Positions 51,055 through 60,056 of a stretch of DNA of 64,000 nt are shown piece after piece. Every line of letters starts with the position of its first letter. Position 1 is the stretch's first letter. A model generated the notes under the pieces. That model had not been told where the DNA came from and did not search any database. It was given only the letters and a program-made list of their open reading frames with translations. The position numbers were made by a program, and so were the translations under genes. Origin of the DNA: Lentibacillus sp. Marseille-P4043 (lineage in GTDB: Bacteria; Bacillota; Bacilli; Bacillales; Amphibacillaceae); assembly GCF_900258515.1 (NCBI RefSeq), contig NZ_LT984884.1, forward strand, positions 1,025,289-1,089,288. Direction: 5' to 3'.

Positions 51055-51973
51055 GAACTGCACCTTCTTCCTGTAATAGGTTTTTATCTGTTGCGATATC
51101 GATGAAAATTTCATGTAACGAAATCCGGTCAATGGAAAGTTCCAGGATATCTAGGCTTTCAGGGAGGTGACTAAGCCAGCTTGCAACATGAACTTCCTTG
51201 TCTAAATATAGAATTGCTAGCTCATCATCTTGTTCGACCCGTTGTACATTTGGGAGATTCCCAAGAACAGTACGGTCATTTTTTCCACGAATTGTACATT
51301 TAAAATTCGCATACTCGGCTTTTACGTCGTTCATATTTCCGTAGATAATTTTTTGTCCATGGTGGATCATAAATAAGCGGTCACACATTTCTTCTACCAA
51401 ATTCATTTGATGGGAGGATAATAGAATCGCGGTGCCATTTTCCGCAAGATTCCGAATTTCATTTTTAAACAATTCCTGGCTTACCGGGTCTAGGCCTGAA
51501 AATGGTTCATCTAAAATGAGCAGCTCCGGTTCGTGAATGATCGATGCAATAAATTGTATTTTTTGTCCCATCCCTTTTGATAGTTCTTCAACGGAAACGT
51601 TCTCCTTGCCTTCCAGGTCAAACTTTTTCAAATAAGCAAGTACCCGTTCCTTGGCCTTCTTGATCGGATAATCTTTTAGTTCGGCTAAATATAGTAAAAT
51701 ATCCATGACTTTTACGTTTTTGTATAGGCCCCTTTCTTCAGGTAAGTAGCCAATTTTATGTCGTGGAATGTCCTGGTGCTGCTGAAATGAAATGGTTCCC
51801 GCATCTGGATACATAATTCCCATGATATTACGTATGGTTGTTGATTTTCCCGCACCATTTGGGCCCAGGATGGCCATGATCTCTCCCTTTTTGACGTCGA
51901 AGGAGATGTTCTTAATGATTTGTTTATCCTTGAAGGACTTTCCTAAATCTTTTACTGTTAACATGGTTTCCAT
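51047..51973 (-). CDS. ABC transporter ATP-binding protein, NatA/YhaQ-like
   Basis: 308 residues. Walker A is AILGPNGAGKSTTIR, the signature is ELSKGMGQKIQFIASI, Walker B is LLILDEPFSGLD and the switch His is LLSSHQMNLVEEMC. The C-terminal 80 residues form a DUF4162-type domain (YANFKCTIRGKNDRTVLGNL). It is paired with the permease gene that overlaps its 3' end. It lies 6 bases downstream of the second ATPase gene in the operon. Confidence 0.92.
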   Translation of the reverse strand: METMLTVKDLGKSFKDKQIIKNISFDVKKGEIMAILGPNGAGKSTTIRNIMGIMYPDAGTISFQQHQDIPRHKIGYLPEERGLYKNVKVMDILLYLAELKDYPIKKAKERVLAYLKKFDLEGKENVSVEELSKGMGQKIQFIASIIHEPELLILDEPFSGLDPVSQELFKNEIRNLAENGTAILLSSHQMNLVEEMCDRLFMIHHGQKIIYGNMNDVKAEYANFKCTIRGKNDRTVLGNLPNVQRVEQDDELAILYLDKEVHVASWLSHLPESLDILELSIDRISLHEIFIDIATDKNLLQEEGAVHA

Positions 51974-51979
51974 CGTAAT

Positions 51980-52843
51980 TTAACCTTCCTTTCCATCCTG
52001 TAATAGATATGTGATAATCTCCTCTAAATGAAGCGCGGTTCGACCTGACCACGTCATGTTATTCTCGTTGAAGAATTGCTCGGTTTTGTCGGGTTGGTTC
52101 GAAATAAGCTGCTGTTTCTCCCGGGAGATTTCACCGGGGATCCAGCTTTCGGGAAGTGAATGCTGCAGCCAATACCGCTTATAACTCTCCGTTAATTCTT
52201 CTTTTTCATAGGTGCCAATCACTTTTCCATTGCGCAAAATGCAAAGGTAGTCCGCAAGTTTCATAATATCTTCAGCTTGGTGACTGGCAAAAATGATGGC
52301 ATGTTCTCCTTGGTCCATCCACTCAACAAGTATATCCATTAGTCGCTTTTTAGATGGAATATCCATAAACGATGTTGGTTCATCCAATAATAATAATGGC
52401 GCATTTCTTGGAATGGTCAGTGCGAGATTAAGCTTTTGCTGTACCCCTTGCGATAGTTTTCGATAACGTTTCGTCAATGGAATCGAAAAAGCATTAACTA
52501 TTTCTTTGAATAACGCCTCATCCCAATCTGGATATAAGGGAGCGATTAGGGATTTTAGTTCTTTTCCGGTATAAGCGTCATGGCCAATTTGTGTTTGAGC
52601 TTGATACGCAATCTTCTTCTTCCATGATTCATCCTGCCCATAGACAAATTTGTCGAAAACCTTAATGTTTCCCATGTCGGGATTTGCCAAATTCATGATT
52701 AGCTTCAGCAAGGTGCTTTTCCCCGATCCATTATTGCCAACTAATGCGGTAATCGTTCCGGGTTCTATCGATAAATCTATGGGGCCAAGATAGAAATGAT
52801 CCACTTTTTTCTGTAATTGTGAAATATCTAACCAGTTGTTCAT
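51980..52843 (-). CDS. ABC transporter ATP-binding protein, YtrB-like
   Basis: 287 residues. Walker A is ALVGNNGSGKSTLLK, Walker B is LLLLDEPTSFMD (Phe-Met instead of the common Gly-Leu), and the switch His is IFASHQAEDIMKLA. The signature segment KLSQGVQQKLNLAL replaces LSGGQ in the YtrB manner. The C-terminal 80 residues are extra. Directly downstream (3 bases) of the GntR regulator gene, as in ytrAB of B. subtilis. Its membrane partner is probably the 242-residue protein at the head of the operon. Confidence 0.88.
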   Translation of the reverse strand: MNNWLDISQLQKKVDHFYLGPIDLSIEPGTITALVGNNGSGKSTLLKLIMNLANPDMGNIKVFDKFVYGQDESWKKKIAYQAQTQIGHDAYTGKELKSLIAPLYPDWDEALFKEIVNAFSIPLTKRYRKLSQGVQQKLNLALTIPRNAPLLLLDEPTSFMDIPSKKRLMDILVEWMDQGEHAIIFASHQAEDIMKLADYLCILRNGKVIGTYEKEELTESYKRYWLQHSLPESWIPGEISREKQQLISNQPDKTEQFFNENNMTWSGRTALHLEEIITYLLQDGKEG

Positions 52844-52846
52844 GGA

Positions 52847-53245
52847 CTATTCTCCTTTCTGATTTCGTTGGGTGTGTATGATTTCTTCAAAAATCTCTTC
52901 AATTTGTTCGAGTGTGTAATCATATTGAAGTGCTGTATCAATGGCATTTTCGATTGTTTGATAAACAGAAGATATTTTGACTTGCTGTTTTTTGGCATCC
53001 TCGACTTCGGCAACGAAAGTACCTTTACCTTGTGACGTACGAATGAATCCCTTATGTTCCAAGTCCTGGTAAGCACGTCTTGTTGTAATGATACTGATTT
53101 CCAGGTCTTTGGAAAGCGCGCGAATGGAAGGCAGTGGTGTACCTGCAGCTAAATGACCGCCGGCGATTAATGCTTGCAGTTGGTTTTCAATTTGATGATA
53201 TATCGGCTCTCGGGAGTCTTTTGACAGATGTATCGGTAATTCCAC
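52847..53245 (-). CDS. ytrA: GntR-family regulator, YtrA subgroup
   Basis: 132 residues. The N-terminal winged helix is REPIYHQIENQLQALIAGGH and PLPSIRALSKDLEISIITTR, then HKGFIRTSQGKGTFVAEVED. The short C-terminal tail of about 55 residues, without a large effector domain, defines the YtrA subgroup that controls adjacent ABC genes. A 28-bp dyad at 54014-54041 before the operon is the likely operator. In B. subtilis YtrA represses an operon induced by cell-wall antibiotics. Confidence 0.9.
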   Translation of the reverse strand: MELPIHLSKDSREPIYHQIENQLQALIAGGHLAAGTPLPSIRALSKDLEISIITTRRAYQDLEHKGFIRTSQGKGTFVAEVEDAKKQQVKISSVYQTIENAIDTALQYDYTLEQIEEIFEEIIHTQRNQKGE

Positions 53246-53260
53246 AGTACACGCCTCCTT

Positions 53261-53989
53261 CTATAGATAGTCTAGTTTATCGATCGTTTTTCTTGTATAA
53301 TGTTGCCAATAAGTAAAGCCAATAAACGCCAAGATAACAGATAGGAAGCTCGATAAAAGCGGCCATGTTTGAGCAAAAATGATGGTCCAATAAACGATGG
53401 CATGCCCAGTAGCGACTTGTATAATAGCGAAGACAAACATTGCTCCAATTGCAAATATAAATCCCAAAATAAATGACAAGACTGTATTCGTATTCTTTGT
53501 ACCTGCGTCAGCTGCGGGGAAAATATAACCTGCATAAAAACTAAATGAAAGCCAAATGATGGAAAATGCAATATAAGAACCAATCGATAATGCATCTTGA
53601 AGATTTGGTGATAAAGGATATAAACCAATTAATAATAGAAATTGAAATGGAAATGAATAGAAAAAATGAACAATAAATCTGCTCTTCATAATTACATCTT
53701 TCGTAATGGGTAGTTGATTTAACATAATTAATGACGGAGAAGCTGTTACATCTTCATTCAGTTTGGTAAGTTGGAAGTTTTTTGGTTTCAGCCAGATCAT
53801 GATAAGTCCTGAAAAGGTTAGGATGAAGGCTAAGTCGAGTCCGGCAAAGTTTTGTTCAATATACGTGCGTAATTCAACTGTTAAAAATACGAGTACCAAG
53901 ACAAAGAATAAAGCCAAGAATAAAAATCCTTGTTTCGATGCTTTTAATTCAAAAGTTGCCAATTGAAAAGCTTGCTTCCATTCCTGCAT
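53261..53989 (-). CDS. Six-TM membrane protein, probable ABC permease subunit
   Basis: 242 residues with about six hydrophobic segments (residues 23-43, 50-68, 105-125, 133-155, 165-190 and 205-228). It starts MQEWKQAFQLATFELKASKQ with AAGGAGGGG upstream. No ABC-2 motif is obvious, but the gene heads the operon with the GntR regulator and two ATPases, so it is probably the membrane partner of the YtrB-like ATPase. Position before the regulator differs from B. subtilis, where ytrA comes first. Confidence 0.75.
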   Translation of the reverse strand: MQEWKQAFQLATFELKASKQGFLFLALFFVLVLVFLTVELRTYIEQNFAGLDLAFILTFSGLIMIWLKPKNFQLTKLNEDVTASPSLIMLNQLPITKDVIMKSRFIVHFFYSFPFQFLLLIGLYPLSPNLQDALSIGSYIAFSIIWLSFSFYAGYIFPAADAGTKNTNTVLSFILGFIFAIGAMFVFAIIQVATGHAIVYWTIIFAQTWPLLSSFLSVILAFIGFTYWQHYTRKTIDKLDYL

Positions 53990-54013
53990 ATAAAACCCCT
54001 CCTTTTAGGTGTT

Positions 54014-54041
54014 AAACTGTGTATGTGTATATATACAGTTT
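54014..54041. promoter_or_regulatory. Candidate YtrA operator in the operon promoter region
   Basis: AAACTGT (54014) and ACAGTTT (54035) form a dyad with a 14-base centre. Nested in it is TGTATATATACA (54026-54037), a perfect 12-bp palindrome. It lies 25-52 bases upstream of the first start codon, overlapping the expected promoter. Confidence 0.65.
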
Positions 54042-54097
54042 ATGTAATGTTGTGTGTAATGTCAATATCTTTTTGAAAGGTTGTTGCTAGCGACAAA

Positions 54098-54127
54098 AAA
54101 GGCAGTAGGAAATTTCCTACTGCCTTT
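54098..54127 (-). terminator. Terminator of the 54.3-kb gene
   Basis: A perfect 30-bp palindrome (AAAGGCAGTAGGAAA and complement) with TTTTTT following on the minus strand. The stretch 54128-54264 holds nothing else recognised. Confidence 0.85.
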
Positions 54128-54264
54128 AAGGGGATATTATGAGAGTTGGCATTACTAGTTTGGTAGTTTTCTATAAAAATTACTCATTTATTCTGCAAAA
54201 ATTTTTTTGTAGACTTAAACTGAAATGAAGGTAAACTAGTTCACCGAAAAGAGAGTAAAATCCT

Positions 54265-54813
54265 TTAATCCGTAGTTACTCTGTAATTAGAAACTATACC
54301 CTCTTCATTTAGTTTTATCATTAATTGTTCACTATCTATTCTGATTAGTCCTCGCTCTCTACCAAGATAATAGATTAGTTTACTTTTATTATTATTATCT
54401 GGACTTCCTAATAATTTGTATACTTCTGCTTTGGTTAGTCCTTGTAACTTGTGATTACTTAATAGATTATCGGTCATGTATACACGTTGGTTAGACTTAT
54501 TCACCCACTTTTCCGTGGTAAAGTTTGAATTATACTCATTAAATCCCAACAATACTAGACAAATTAAAGGAGGAATAATACTAATAATAAGAATACGTTT
54601 ATGTTTCACTTTCCTAAAGCTGCTATTATTCCTTCTTAATAAGAGCGAGGTCCAAATTACCAATAGTATAAACGGCACTGTTATTGCAGGAATGCTTATT
54701 ATGCTAAAAGATGAATGTAAAAGACTAATAATGAATAAAAAAGCTATGTATAGTAAGACATAGATACATACATATATATTTAGAAACAGTTCCGTTGTCT
54801 GTTTAGATTTCAT
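54265..54813 (-). CDS. Membrane protein with C-terminal BamE/SmpA-like domain
   Basis: 182 residues. Three membrane helices (residues 10-32, 36-58 and 73-90) are followed by an outside domain of about 85 residues: LQGLTKAEVYKLLGSPDNNN, KLIYYLGRERGLIRIDSEQL and KLNEEGIVSNYRV. The GLTKAEVYKLLGSPD segment followed by a beta-meander is the small BamE/SmpA-like fold that is also common in Firmicutes. It has no neighbours in an operon and ends at a perfect palindromic terminator. Base composition is AT-rich. Function is unknown. Confidence 0.65.
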   Translation of the reverse strand: MKSKQTTELFLNIYVCIYVLLYIAFLFIISLLHSSFSIISIPAITVPFILLVIWTSLLLRRNNSSFRKVKHKRILIISIIPPLICLVLLGFNEYNSNFTTEKWVNKSNQRVYMTDNLLSNHKLQGLTKAEVYKLLGSPDNNNKSKLIYYLGRERGLIRIDSEQLMIKLNEEGIVSNYRVTTD

Positions 54814-54869
54814 TTTTAAATCTCCCTTAAAATAAAGATTTTAAATATACTATGTTATGGCTATATGGC

Positions 54870-55032
54870 AATAGAGAAAATATCAGAATCGTATCTGGTG
54901 TTTTATTAGCATCTAACATTTTTGCAACTTCGCAAGTCTCTGCATCACCAACTTCAAAAGACTTTATACCTTACACCATTTGACTATGAAAACGTCATGA
55001 ATACCTACTATTTAGCATCCCAGATAAAGTAA
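54870..55032 (+). pseudogene. Remnant of a secreted-protein gene
   Basis: Codons from 54873 read RIVSGVLLASNIFATSQVSA and SPTSKDFIPYTI before a stop at 54983, which looks like the end of a signal peptide and a mature N-terminus. In the next frame YENVMNTYYLASQIK follows to a stop at 55032. There is no plausible start codon, and the rest (to 55106) is without coherent frame. Confidence 0.35.
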
Positions 55033-55106
55033 AAAACATCAAGGTTTAGGCCAAAGAAGCAGAGAATAAAGAATACTTAACAGATGAAAAATCAATCCAA
55101 TAAAAA

Positions 55107-55136
55107 AGAAGTGCAAACGCGGTGTTTTGCACTTCT
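55107..55136 (-). terminator. Terminator of the 55.1-kb gene
   Basis: AGAAGTGCAAA and TTTGCACTTCT are perfect complements around CGCGGTGT; on the minus strand TTTTTT follows. Confidence 0.88.
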
Positions 55137-55350
55137 AAAATCCTATCCAATCCATGATATTATCAAATAAATGTTTCACAGTTCTTGAAAATCCTCTTAA
55201 CAACCAATATAAAATTCGTAAAGGGAAAAAGATTAACTCAGGTACCCATAATAAGATATCAACCAACAAATCTAAAAGTTCATACCAAAAGTTAGACTTA
55301 CCCCGACGTGTTCGTTTTCTCTCCTTACGCCTTTCTCGCCAGCGTTTCAT
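55135..55350 (-). CDS. Small basic amphipathic/membrane protein
   Basis: 71 residues from ATG 55350 (CGGGAGTG upstream). The N-terminus is very basic (MKRWRERRKERKRTRRGKSN), followed by a hydrophobic, Trp-rich segment (WYELLDLLVDILLWVPELIF then FPLRILYWLLRGFSRT) likely to lie in or on the membrane. No family is recognised. It has its own terminator, which overlaps the stop codon. It is not obviously linked to gdhA upstream. Confidence 0.6.
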   Translation of the reverse strand: MKRWRERRKERKRTRRGKSNFWYELLDLLVDILLWVPELIFFPLRILYWLLRGFSRTVKHLFDNIMDWIGF

Positions 55351-55412
55351 TTGATTCACTCCCGATGTTGGTAATCAATCATTTACCTTGCCGAAGATAA
55401 ATAATCACAAAC

Positions 55413-56795
55413 TTACACGACACCTTCGCGGATCATGGCATCGCCAACTTTAAGAAAACCAGCGATATTTGCACCGACATCTAAATTTCCGGGATACCCA
55501 TACTCTTCAGCTGCACTTATGCTATTTCGATAAATGTTTAACATGATCTCATGTAATTTTGCATCAACTTTTTCAAATGACCAGGAAAGCTTCATACTGT
55601 TCTGTGCCATTTCTAATGCTGACACGGCTACCCCACCAGCATTGGCGGCTTTAGCTGGGCCAAAAAGAATATGGCTCTCATTAAACAAATCGATAGCTTC
55701 CTGATTGGATGGCATGTTTGACCCTTCAGCAACAACTTTTACGCCATTTTTAATTAATACACGCGCAATGTCTGCATCAATTTCATTTTGTGTTGCACAC
55801 GGCAAGGCTATATCACATGGGATTGTCCATATGTCATCGCCATTTTCATGGAATGAAGCATGTGGATGTTCAGCAAGGTACGCTGAAATGACCCCATCTT
55901 CTTCAAGTTTAAGCCGCTTGATTGTTTCTAAATTGACACCTTTTTCATCATGAATATAACCTGTTGAATCACTGCATGCAACAACCTTTGCGCCTAATTC
56001 CATGGCCTTTTCCATCGCATAAATGGCTACATTACCTGCGCCAGAAACGATGACTTTGCTATTGTTGAAACTCAAACCGTGATCTTGCATCATATCATCA
56101 ACAAAGTATATTAAACCGTAGCCGGTTGCTTCTGGCCTGACTAAACTTCCGCCGAAACGAACATCTTTACCTGTAAGTACTCCAGGTTCATAACTGCCAC
56201 GCATTCGTTTGTACTGACCGAACATATAACCAATTTCTCTAGCACCGACACCAATATCGCCTGCAGGTATGTCAACATTTGGACCAATATAATTGGATAG
56301 CTCCGTCATATAACTTTGACAGAAACGCATGATTTCGTTGTTGGACTTGCCTTTTGGATTAAAGTCAGCACCACCTTTACCACCACCGATTGGCTGTCCG
56401 GTTAAGGCGTTTTTGAAAATCTGTTCAAAACCAAGAAATTTTATAATGCTTGCATTGACAGTAGGGTGGAAACGTGTGCCACCTTTGTAAGGACCGATAC
56501 TTGAATTGAATTGAACACGAAATCCTCTATTTACTTGAACGTTCCCACTATCGTCAAGCCATGGTACACGAAAAGTAAGGAGTCTCTCCGGTTCGGAAAT
56601 TCGTTCTAATATCCCATTTTTCATATATTTTGGATGTTTCGCGAAGACTGGAACTAGTGCCGTGAAAATATGTTTTGTGGCCTGGTGAAATTCAACTTCG
56701 CCAGGATTTCTTTCCTCTACCGTTTTAAATACAGTATTTACATAATCCAATGCTTGTTGTAAGGAGTCATCTTTAACTCGTTGAATCGTTGTCAT
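55413..56795 (-). CDS. gdhA: NADP-type glutamate dehydrogenase
   Basis: 460 residues from ATG 56795 (AAAGGGGA upstream). This is the hexameric small-subunit type: substrate region GFRVQFNSSIGPYKGGTRFH, QPIGGGKGGADFNPKGKSNN with the catalytic Lys, and PAGDIGVGAREIGYMFGQY. The Rossmann motif is KVIVSGAGNVAIYAMEKAME; the Gly-Ala-Gly-Asn-Val form followed by ACSDSTGYI fits enzymes that prefer NADPH and assimilate ammonium into glutamate. This is useful in a halotolerant cell that accumulates glutamate. It is monocistronic; the upstream 56796-57100 region should contain its promoter. Confidence 0.95.
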   Translation of the reverse strand: MTTIQRVKDDSLQQALDYVNTVFKTVEERNPGEVEFHQATKHIFTALVPVFAKHPKYMKNGILERISEPERLLTFRVPWLDDSGNVQVNRGFRVQFNSSIGPYKGGTRFHPTVNASIIKFLGFEQIFKNALTGQPIGGGKGGADFNPKGKSNNEIMRFCQSYMTELSNYIGPNVDIPAGDIGVGAREIGYMFGQYKRMRGSYEPGVLTGKDVRFGGSLVRPEATGYGLIYFVDDMMQDHGLSFNNSKVIVSGAGNVAIYAMEKAMELGAKVVACSDSTGYIHDEKGVNLETIKRLKLEEDGVISAYLAEHPHASFHENGDDIWTIPCDIALPCATQNEIDADIARVLIKNGVKVVAEGSNMPSNQEAIDLFNESHILFGPAKAANAGGVAVSALEMAQNSMKLSWSFEKVDAKLHEIMLNIYRNSISAAEEYGYPGNLDVGANIAGFLKVGDAMIREGVV

Positions 56796-57142
56796 ATATT
56801 TTCCCCTTTCATTTTTAGAAATAGTAAAACAGTGTTTCCGATCATTTATGTATGAAAGGAACACACGCTCATAGCTGAACATTTAAATCGGTCGGTTAAT
56901 GGTAGTAATTGTAAAGGCCAGGTGGTTAAAACTAGGGATTCACTTGAAAGGTAATAAACAGAAATGATGATATTTTTTTGTTATAGCAATATATTTTACA
57001 GTATTTTTCACACAATTGCAATAGGAATAGATGAAATAGTTAAATAATTTTGTTAATAGACATGCTATCTAAATAGATAAAGTTCGCTAAAAATGCTACG
57101 ATAACAGTAAGGAATTTGTCTGAAAATGGAGGTTTGATAAAG

Positions 57143-58570
57143 GTGAAAAATATGACGGCATTTACACTAGCTGAACAAATTAGGAAAAAAGCAATCTCTC
57201 CGGTCGAAGTGATCGATTATTACTTAAATCGAATCGATACATATAATACTGACATTAATGCGGTTGTTACCTTAAACCATGAAGCAAGGGAGGAGGCAGT
57301 CAGAAAGGAAGAAGCGATCCAACAAGGTAAGAAATTGGGTGCACTGCATGGTGTTCCTGTAGCGATAAAGGATTTAACGCCAACAAAGGGAATTAAAACA
57401 ACATTTGGTACAAAGCTTTTCGCGGACAACATACCAGATCGGGATGCGACAATTGTTCAACGCCTAAAGGACGCCGGGGCGATCATTCTTGGCAAAACAA
57501 ACACACCTGACTTTGGACATAAAGGAACTACCGATAACACATTGTTTGGCGCGACAAAAAACCCGTGGAATTTGGCAAAAACAGCAGGCGGATCAAGTGG
57601 TGGATCAGCTGCAGCAGTTGCGTCTGATCTGACACCAATCGCTGAGGGCAGTGATGGTGGTGGGTCAATCCGAATTCCAGCGAGCTTTTGTGGGGTATAT
57701 GGATTTAAACCATCCTATGGCAGAATTCCGATGGACAATAATTTAAGTAATGTATTTGGTTCCAATAATCCATTTGTTAATCATGGACCATTAAGCCGTT
57801 CGGTCAAGGATGCAGCATTGTTTGTTGATGTCACCCAAGGACCGTCAACAACAGATCCTTTCTCATTGCCAACATTTGATGAAAAACTTATTGATCAAAT
57901 GAATGGCCCATTAGATGGGGTGAAAATTGCTTACACGAAAGACTTTGGTATGTATACGGTTGATCCAGAAGTATTGGAGGTCATGGAAGAACAGATTGCC
58001 AAGTGGCGTGCGCTCGGCTGCCAAGTAGAGGAAGTATCGATGGATTTTGGCATGACGTTACATGAATTTCTCGGCTTTTTCAAAAATATGTGGTACGCTG
58101 CCGCTGCTGCTGGTGGACAGGAAATACTCGAGAAAACGCCTGACTTGGTAACACCTTCCTATCAAACAATGATTGAACGCGGATATGCGGTAACAACGAG
58201 TGCGTATATTCAATACCAATCAAAGCGGACAACCGTGTGGAATGTGTTACAACGTTATTTTAAAGATTACGACTTGATTATGTCACCAACATTATCGATT
58301 CCAGCTTTCGATTATCAATTATTAGGGCCGGAAACGATACAAGGCAAAAAAATTGAAGCAGATTCAGACTGGATGATGACCCATATATACAATATGACCG
58401 GTTTACCAGCGGCATCGATACCTGCAGGGTCGACCAAAGATGGTTTACCAGTCGGCATGCAAATTGCTGGAAATCGATTTGCGGATGGCCTTGTGTTAAG
58501 AGCAAGTCGAGGATATGAAGAGATTGTCGGTGGATTCCCTGCAGCGGATTTGAGTAAGATAAAGGCATAA
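57143..58570 (+). CDS. Amidase signature family enzyme
   Basis: 475 residues if started at GTG 57143 (TGGAGGT upstream); ATG 57152 with AAAGGTG is an alternative. The Ser-cisSer-Lys triad is visible: Lys in [13 protein letters not shown], the cis-Ser in [20 protein letters not shown], and the nucleophile in [20 protein letters not shown]. The family includes GatA and many general amidases, but the missing GatB/GatC neighbours argue for a stand-alone hydrolase of small amides. EGSDGGGS replaces the common GTDGGGS. Substrate unknown. Confidence 0.9.
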   Translation: MKNMTAFTLAEQIRKKAISPVEVIDYYLNRIDTYNTDINAVVTLNHEAREEAVRKEEAIQQGKKLGALHGVPVAIKDLTPTKGIKTTFGTKLFADNIPDRDATIVQRLKDAGAIILGKTNTPDFGHKGTTDNTLFGATKNPWNLAKTAGGSSGGSAAAVASDLTPIAEGSDGGGSIRIPASFCGVYGFKPSYGRIPMDNNLSNVFGSNNPFVNHGPLSRSVKDAALFVDVTQGPSTTDPFSLPTFDEKLIDQMNGPLDGVKIAYTKDFGMYTVDPEVLEVMEEQIAKWRALGCQVEEVSMDFGMTLHEFLGFFKNMWYAAAAAGGQEILEKTPDLVTPSYQTMIERGYAVTTSAYIQYQSKRTTVWNVLQRYFKDYDLIMSPTLSIPAFDYQLLGPETIQGKKIEADSDWMMTHIYNMTGLPAASIPAGSTKDGLPVGMQIAGNRFADGLVLRASRGYEEIVGGFPAADLSKIKA

Positions 58571-58910
58571 AGCGAAATGAATAAGTGGGGGAGTTTCCAC
58601 TCGCTGCTTTGGCAAAATTGAATTATTAGCAGTGTAAAAAGGACGTCTTTTGGTGTCTCCCTCCCTCATATTGAGACTTTTTTACCAATCATTGCCGGAA
58701 TATTGATTGGATTTATTAGTGACTGGATTATAAATACAAATCTCAAAAATAAGAATACTATATTCTAATTTCTTGGGTGCTTCAGCTAATGGGTGGCTTT
58801 TCCGCAACGAAGAAATCACCTTTGAAGTATTATGTTTGAATAGCTAACCAGCCTTTTTTGTTAAAACATAACTTATCGGGAATTTATTGAAATGGGGAGG
58901 ATAAGATACA
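58571..58910. other. Gene-poor stretch with a short membrane-protein relic
   Basis: Codons around 58672-58768 read ETFLPIIAGILIGFISDWII then NTNLKNKNTIF and a stop, a hydrophobic tail without a start codon. Nothing else is recognised before the Uma2 gene. Confidence 0.3.
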
Positions 58911-59486
58911 ATGAGTATTCAAAGAAATGAAGATAAGCATTTTACGTTTCAAGATTTCTTATTGTGGGATGAAGGTAGCCGATATGAGATTTTTGACGGT
59001 GTTCCTGTTTTACTTGCTACACCAACAACGAAACATCAAGGGGTTATCTCTTTTTTAACTATAGATTTTGGAATGTACTTCAAGGGTGAAGAATGTAGAA
59101 TCTTTCCTTCCCCATTCACGGTTCGATTTTCTGAAGAAGATGATTACGAAAATGCAGACAACGTATTTGAACCAGACATTTCCATTGTTTGTAATGAGAA
59201 TCAGCTTGATCAGTATGGATGCAAAGGTGCTCCTAGCCTAGTTGTGGAAGTATTATCACCTTCCACGAGTAGGAATGACAGAATTAAAAAATATAACGCA
59301 TATCAAAAATTTGGTGTTTCTGAGTATTGGATTGTCGATCCCTTGAATGAGACCGTGGAGATATATATCTTAGATGAAGGAACTTACAAGCGTTGGAATG
59401 CGTATGGTCGAGAAGATATGATTAGATCGAAGCAATTTGAAAGGATAACAATTGTGGGGGAAGAAATGTTTTCATATGGTGAATAA
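58911..59486 (+). CDS. Uma2-family (DUF820) PD-(D/E)XK nuclease-like protein, copy 2
   Basis: 191 residues, ATG 58911 with GGGGAGGAT upstream. Landmarks are RYEIFDGVPVLLATPTTKHQ, ADNVFEPDISIVCNENQLDQ with the active Asp, APSLVVEVLSPSTSRNDRIK with the Glu and a Lys-containing helix, and YQKFGVSEYWIVDPLNETVE. It shares the fold but only scattered identity with the copy at 36872. The role of these single-gene nucleases is unknown. It is monocistronic, with a weak AGGC-GCCT hairpin and T-tract after the stop. Confidence 0.9.
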   Translation: MSIQRNEDKHFTFQDFLLWDEGSRYEIFDGVPVLLATPTTKHQGVISFLTIDFGMYFKGEECRIFPSPFTVRFSEEDDYENADNVFEPDISIVCNENQLDQYGCKGAPSLVVEVLSPSTSRNDRIKKYNAYQKFGVSEYWIVDPLNETVEIYILDEGTYKRWNAYGREDMIRSKQFERITIVGEEMFSYGE

Positions 59487-60056
59487 ACATTAAACAGTAG
59501 GCCTGCCTTTTTTCTTATTTGTAGGTTTGAAAGAGATTTTAACCTTGTAATCGAAAATTGAAGATTAATAATAGCACTGGTATTCCAGAATTGGTCACTT
59601 ATCCTGAACAGGAAAAGGCATCTTATCTGTATTTTTTGATAAGGATCGTACTTTATTATATATTCCAAAACAATTCACCTCCATCAATTAAGTCACAGTT
59701 ATGCTACACATATGGTAGACAACGGAGCCCCTTGTAGAAATTCAAAGCCTTCTTGGTCAACAAAAAGCGAAACAGCAAGGATCTATGCCCATCTTAACTC
59801 AATGCATTAACTTCACCGTATTTGTCTGACGGAATAATATCATCATTAGAAAATTCCTTTAAAAACTTTGCTAACCGGGCGTTAACGTTTTTCTTAATCT
59901 ATGTAACAATTTCTAAACTAATTCAGAATGTCTTTCTCTTTATCTCTATCTGTATGTTTGTTAAAATAGAAAGTTGGATATATCCTTTTTACTGAAAATG
60001 ATAGTTATTTGATCGGATTACCATAGATTAGGAGATAAATAGGAGGATTCACTTAT
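59487..60056. other. 570-base gene-free stretch with decayed coding traces
   Basis: No intact gene. On the minus strand, about 59804-59902 reads IKKNVNARLAKFLKEFSNDD then IIPSDKYGEVNALS and a stop, apparently the end of a lost gene. On the plus strand about 59570-59690 is open but has no start. The last 100 bases are AT-rich and should include the promoter of the arylsulfotransferase gene, whose ribosome site AGGAGG lies just before 60057. Confidence 0.35.
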
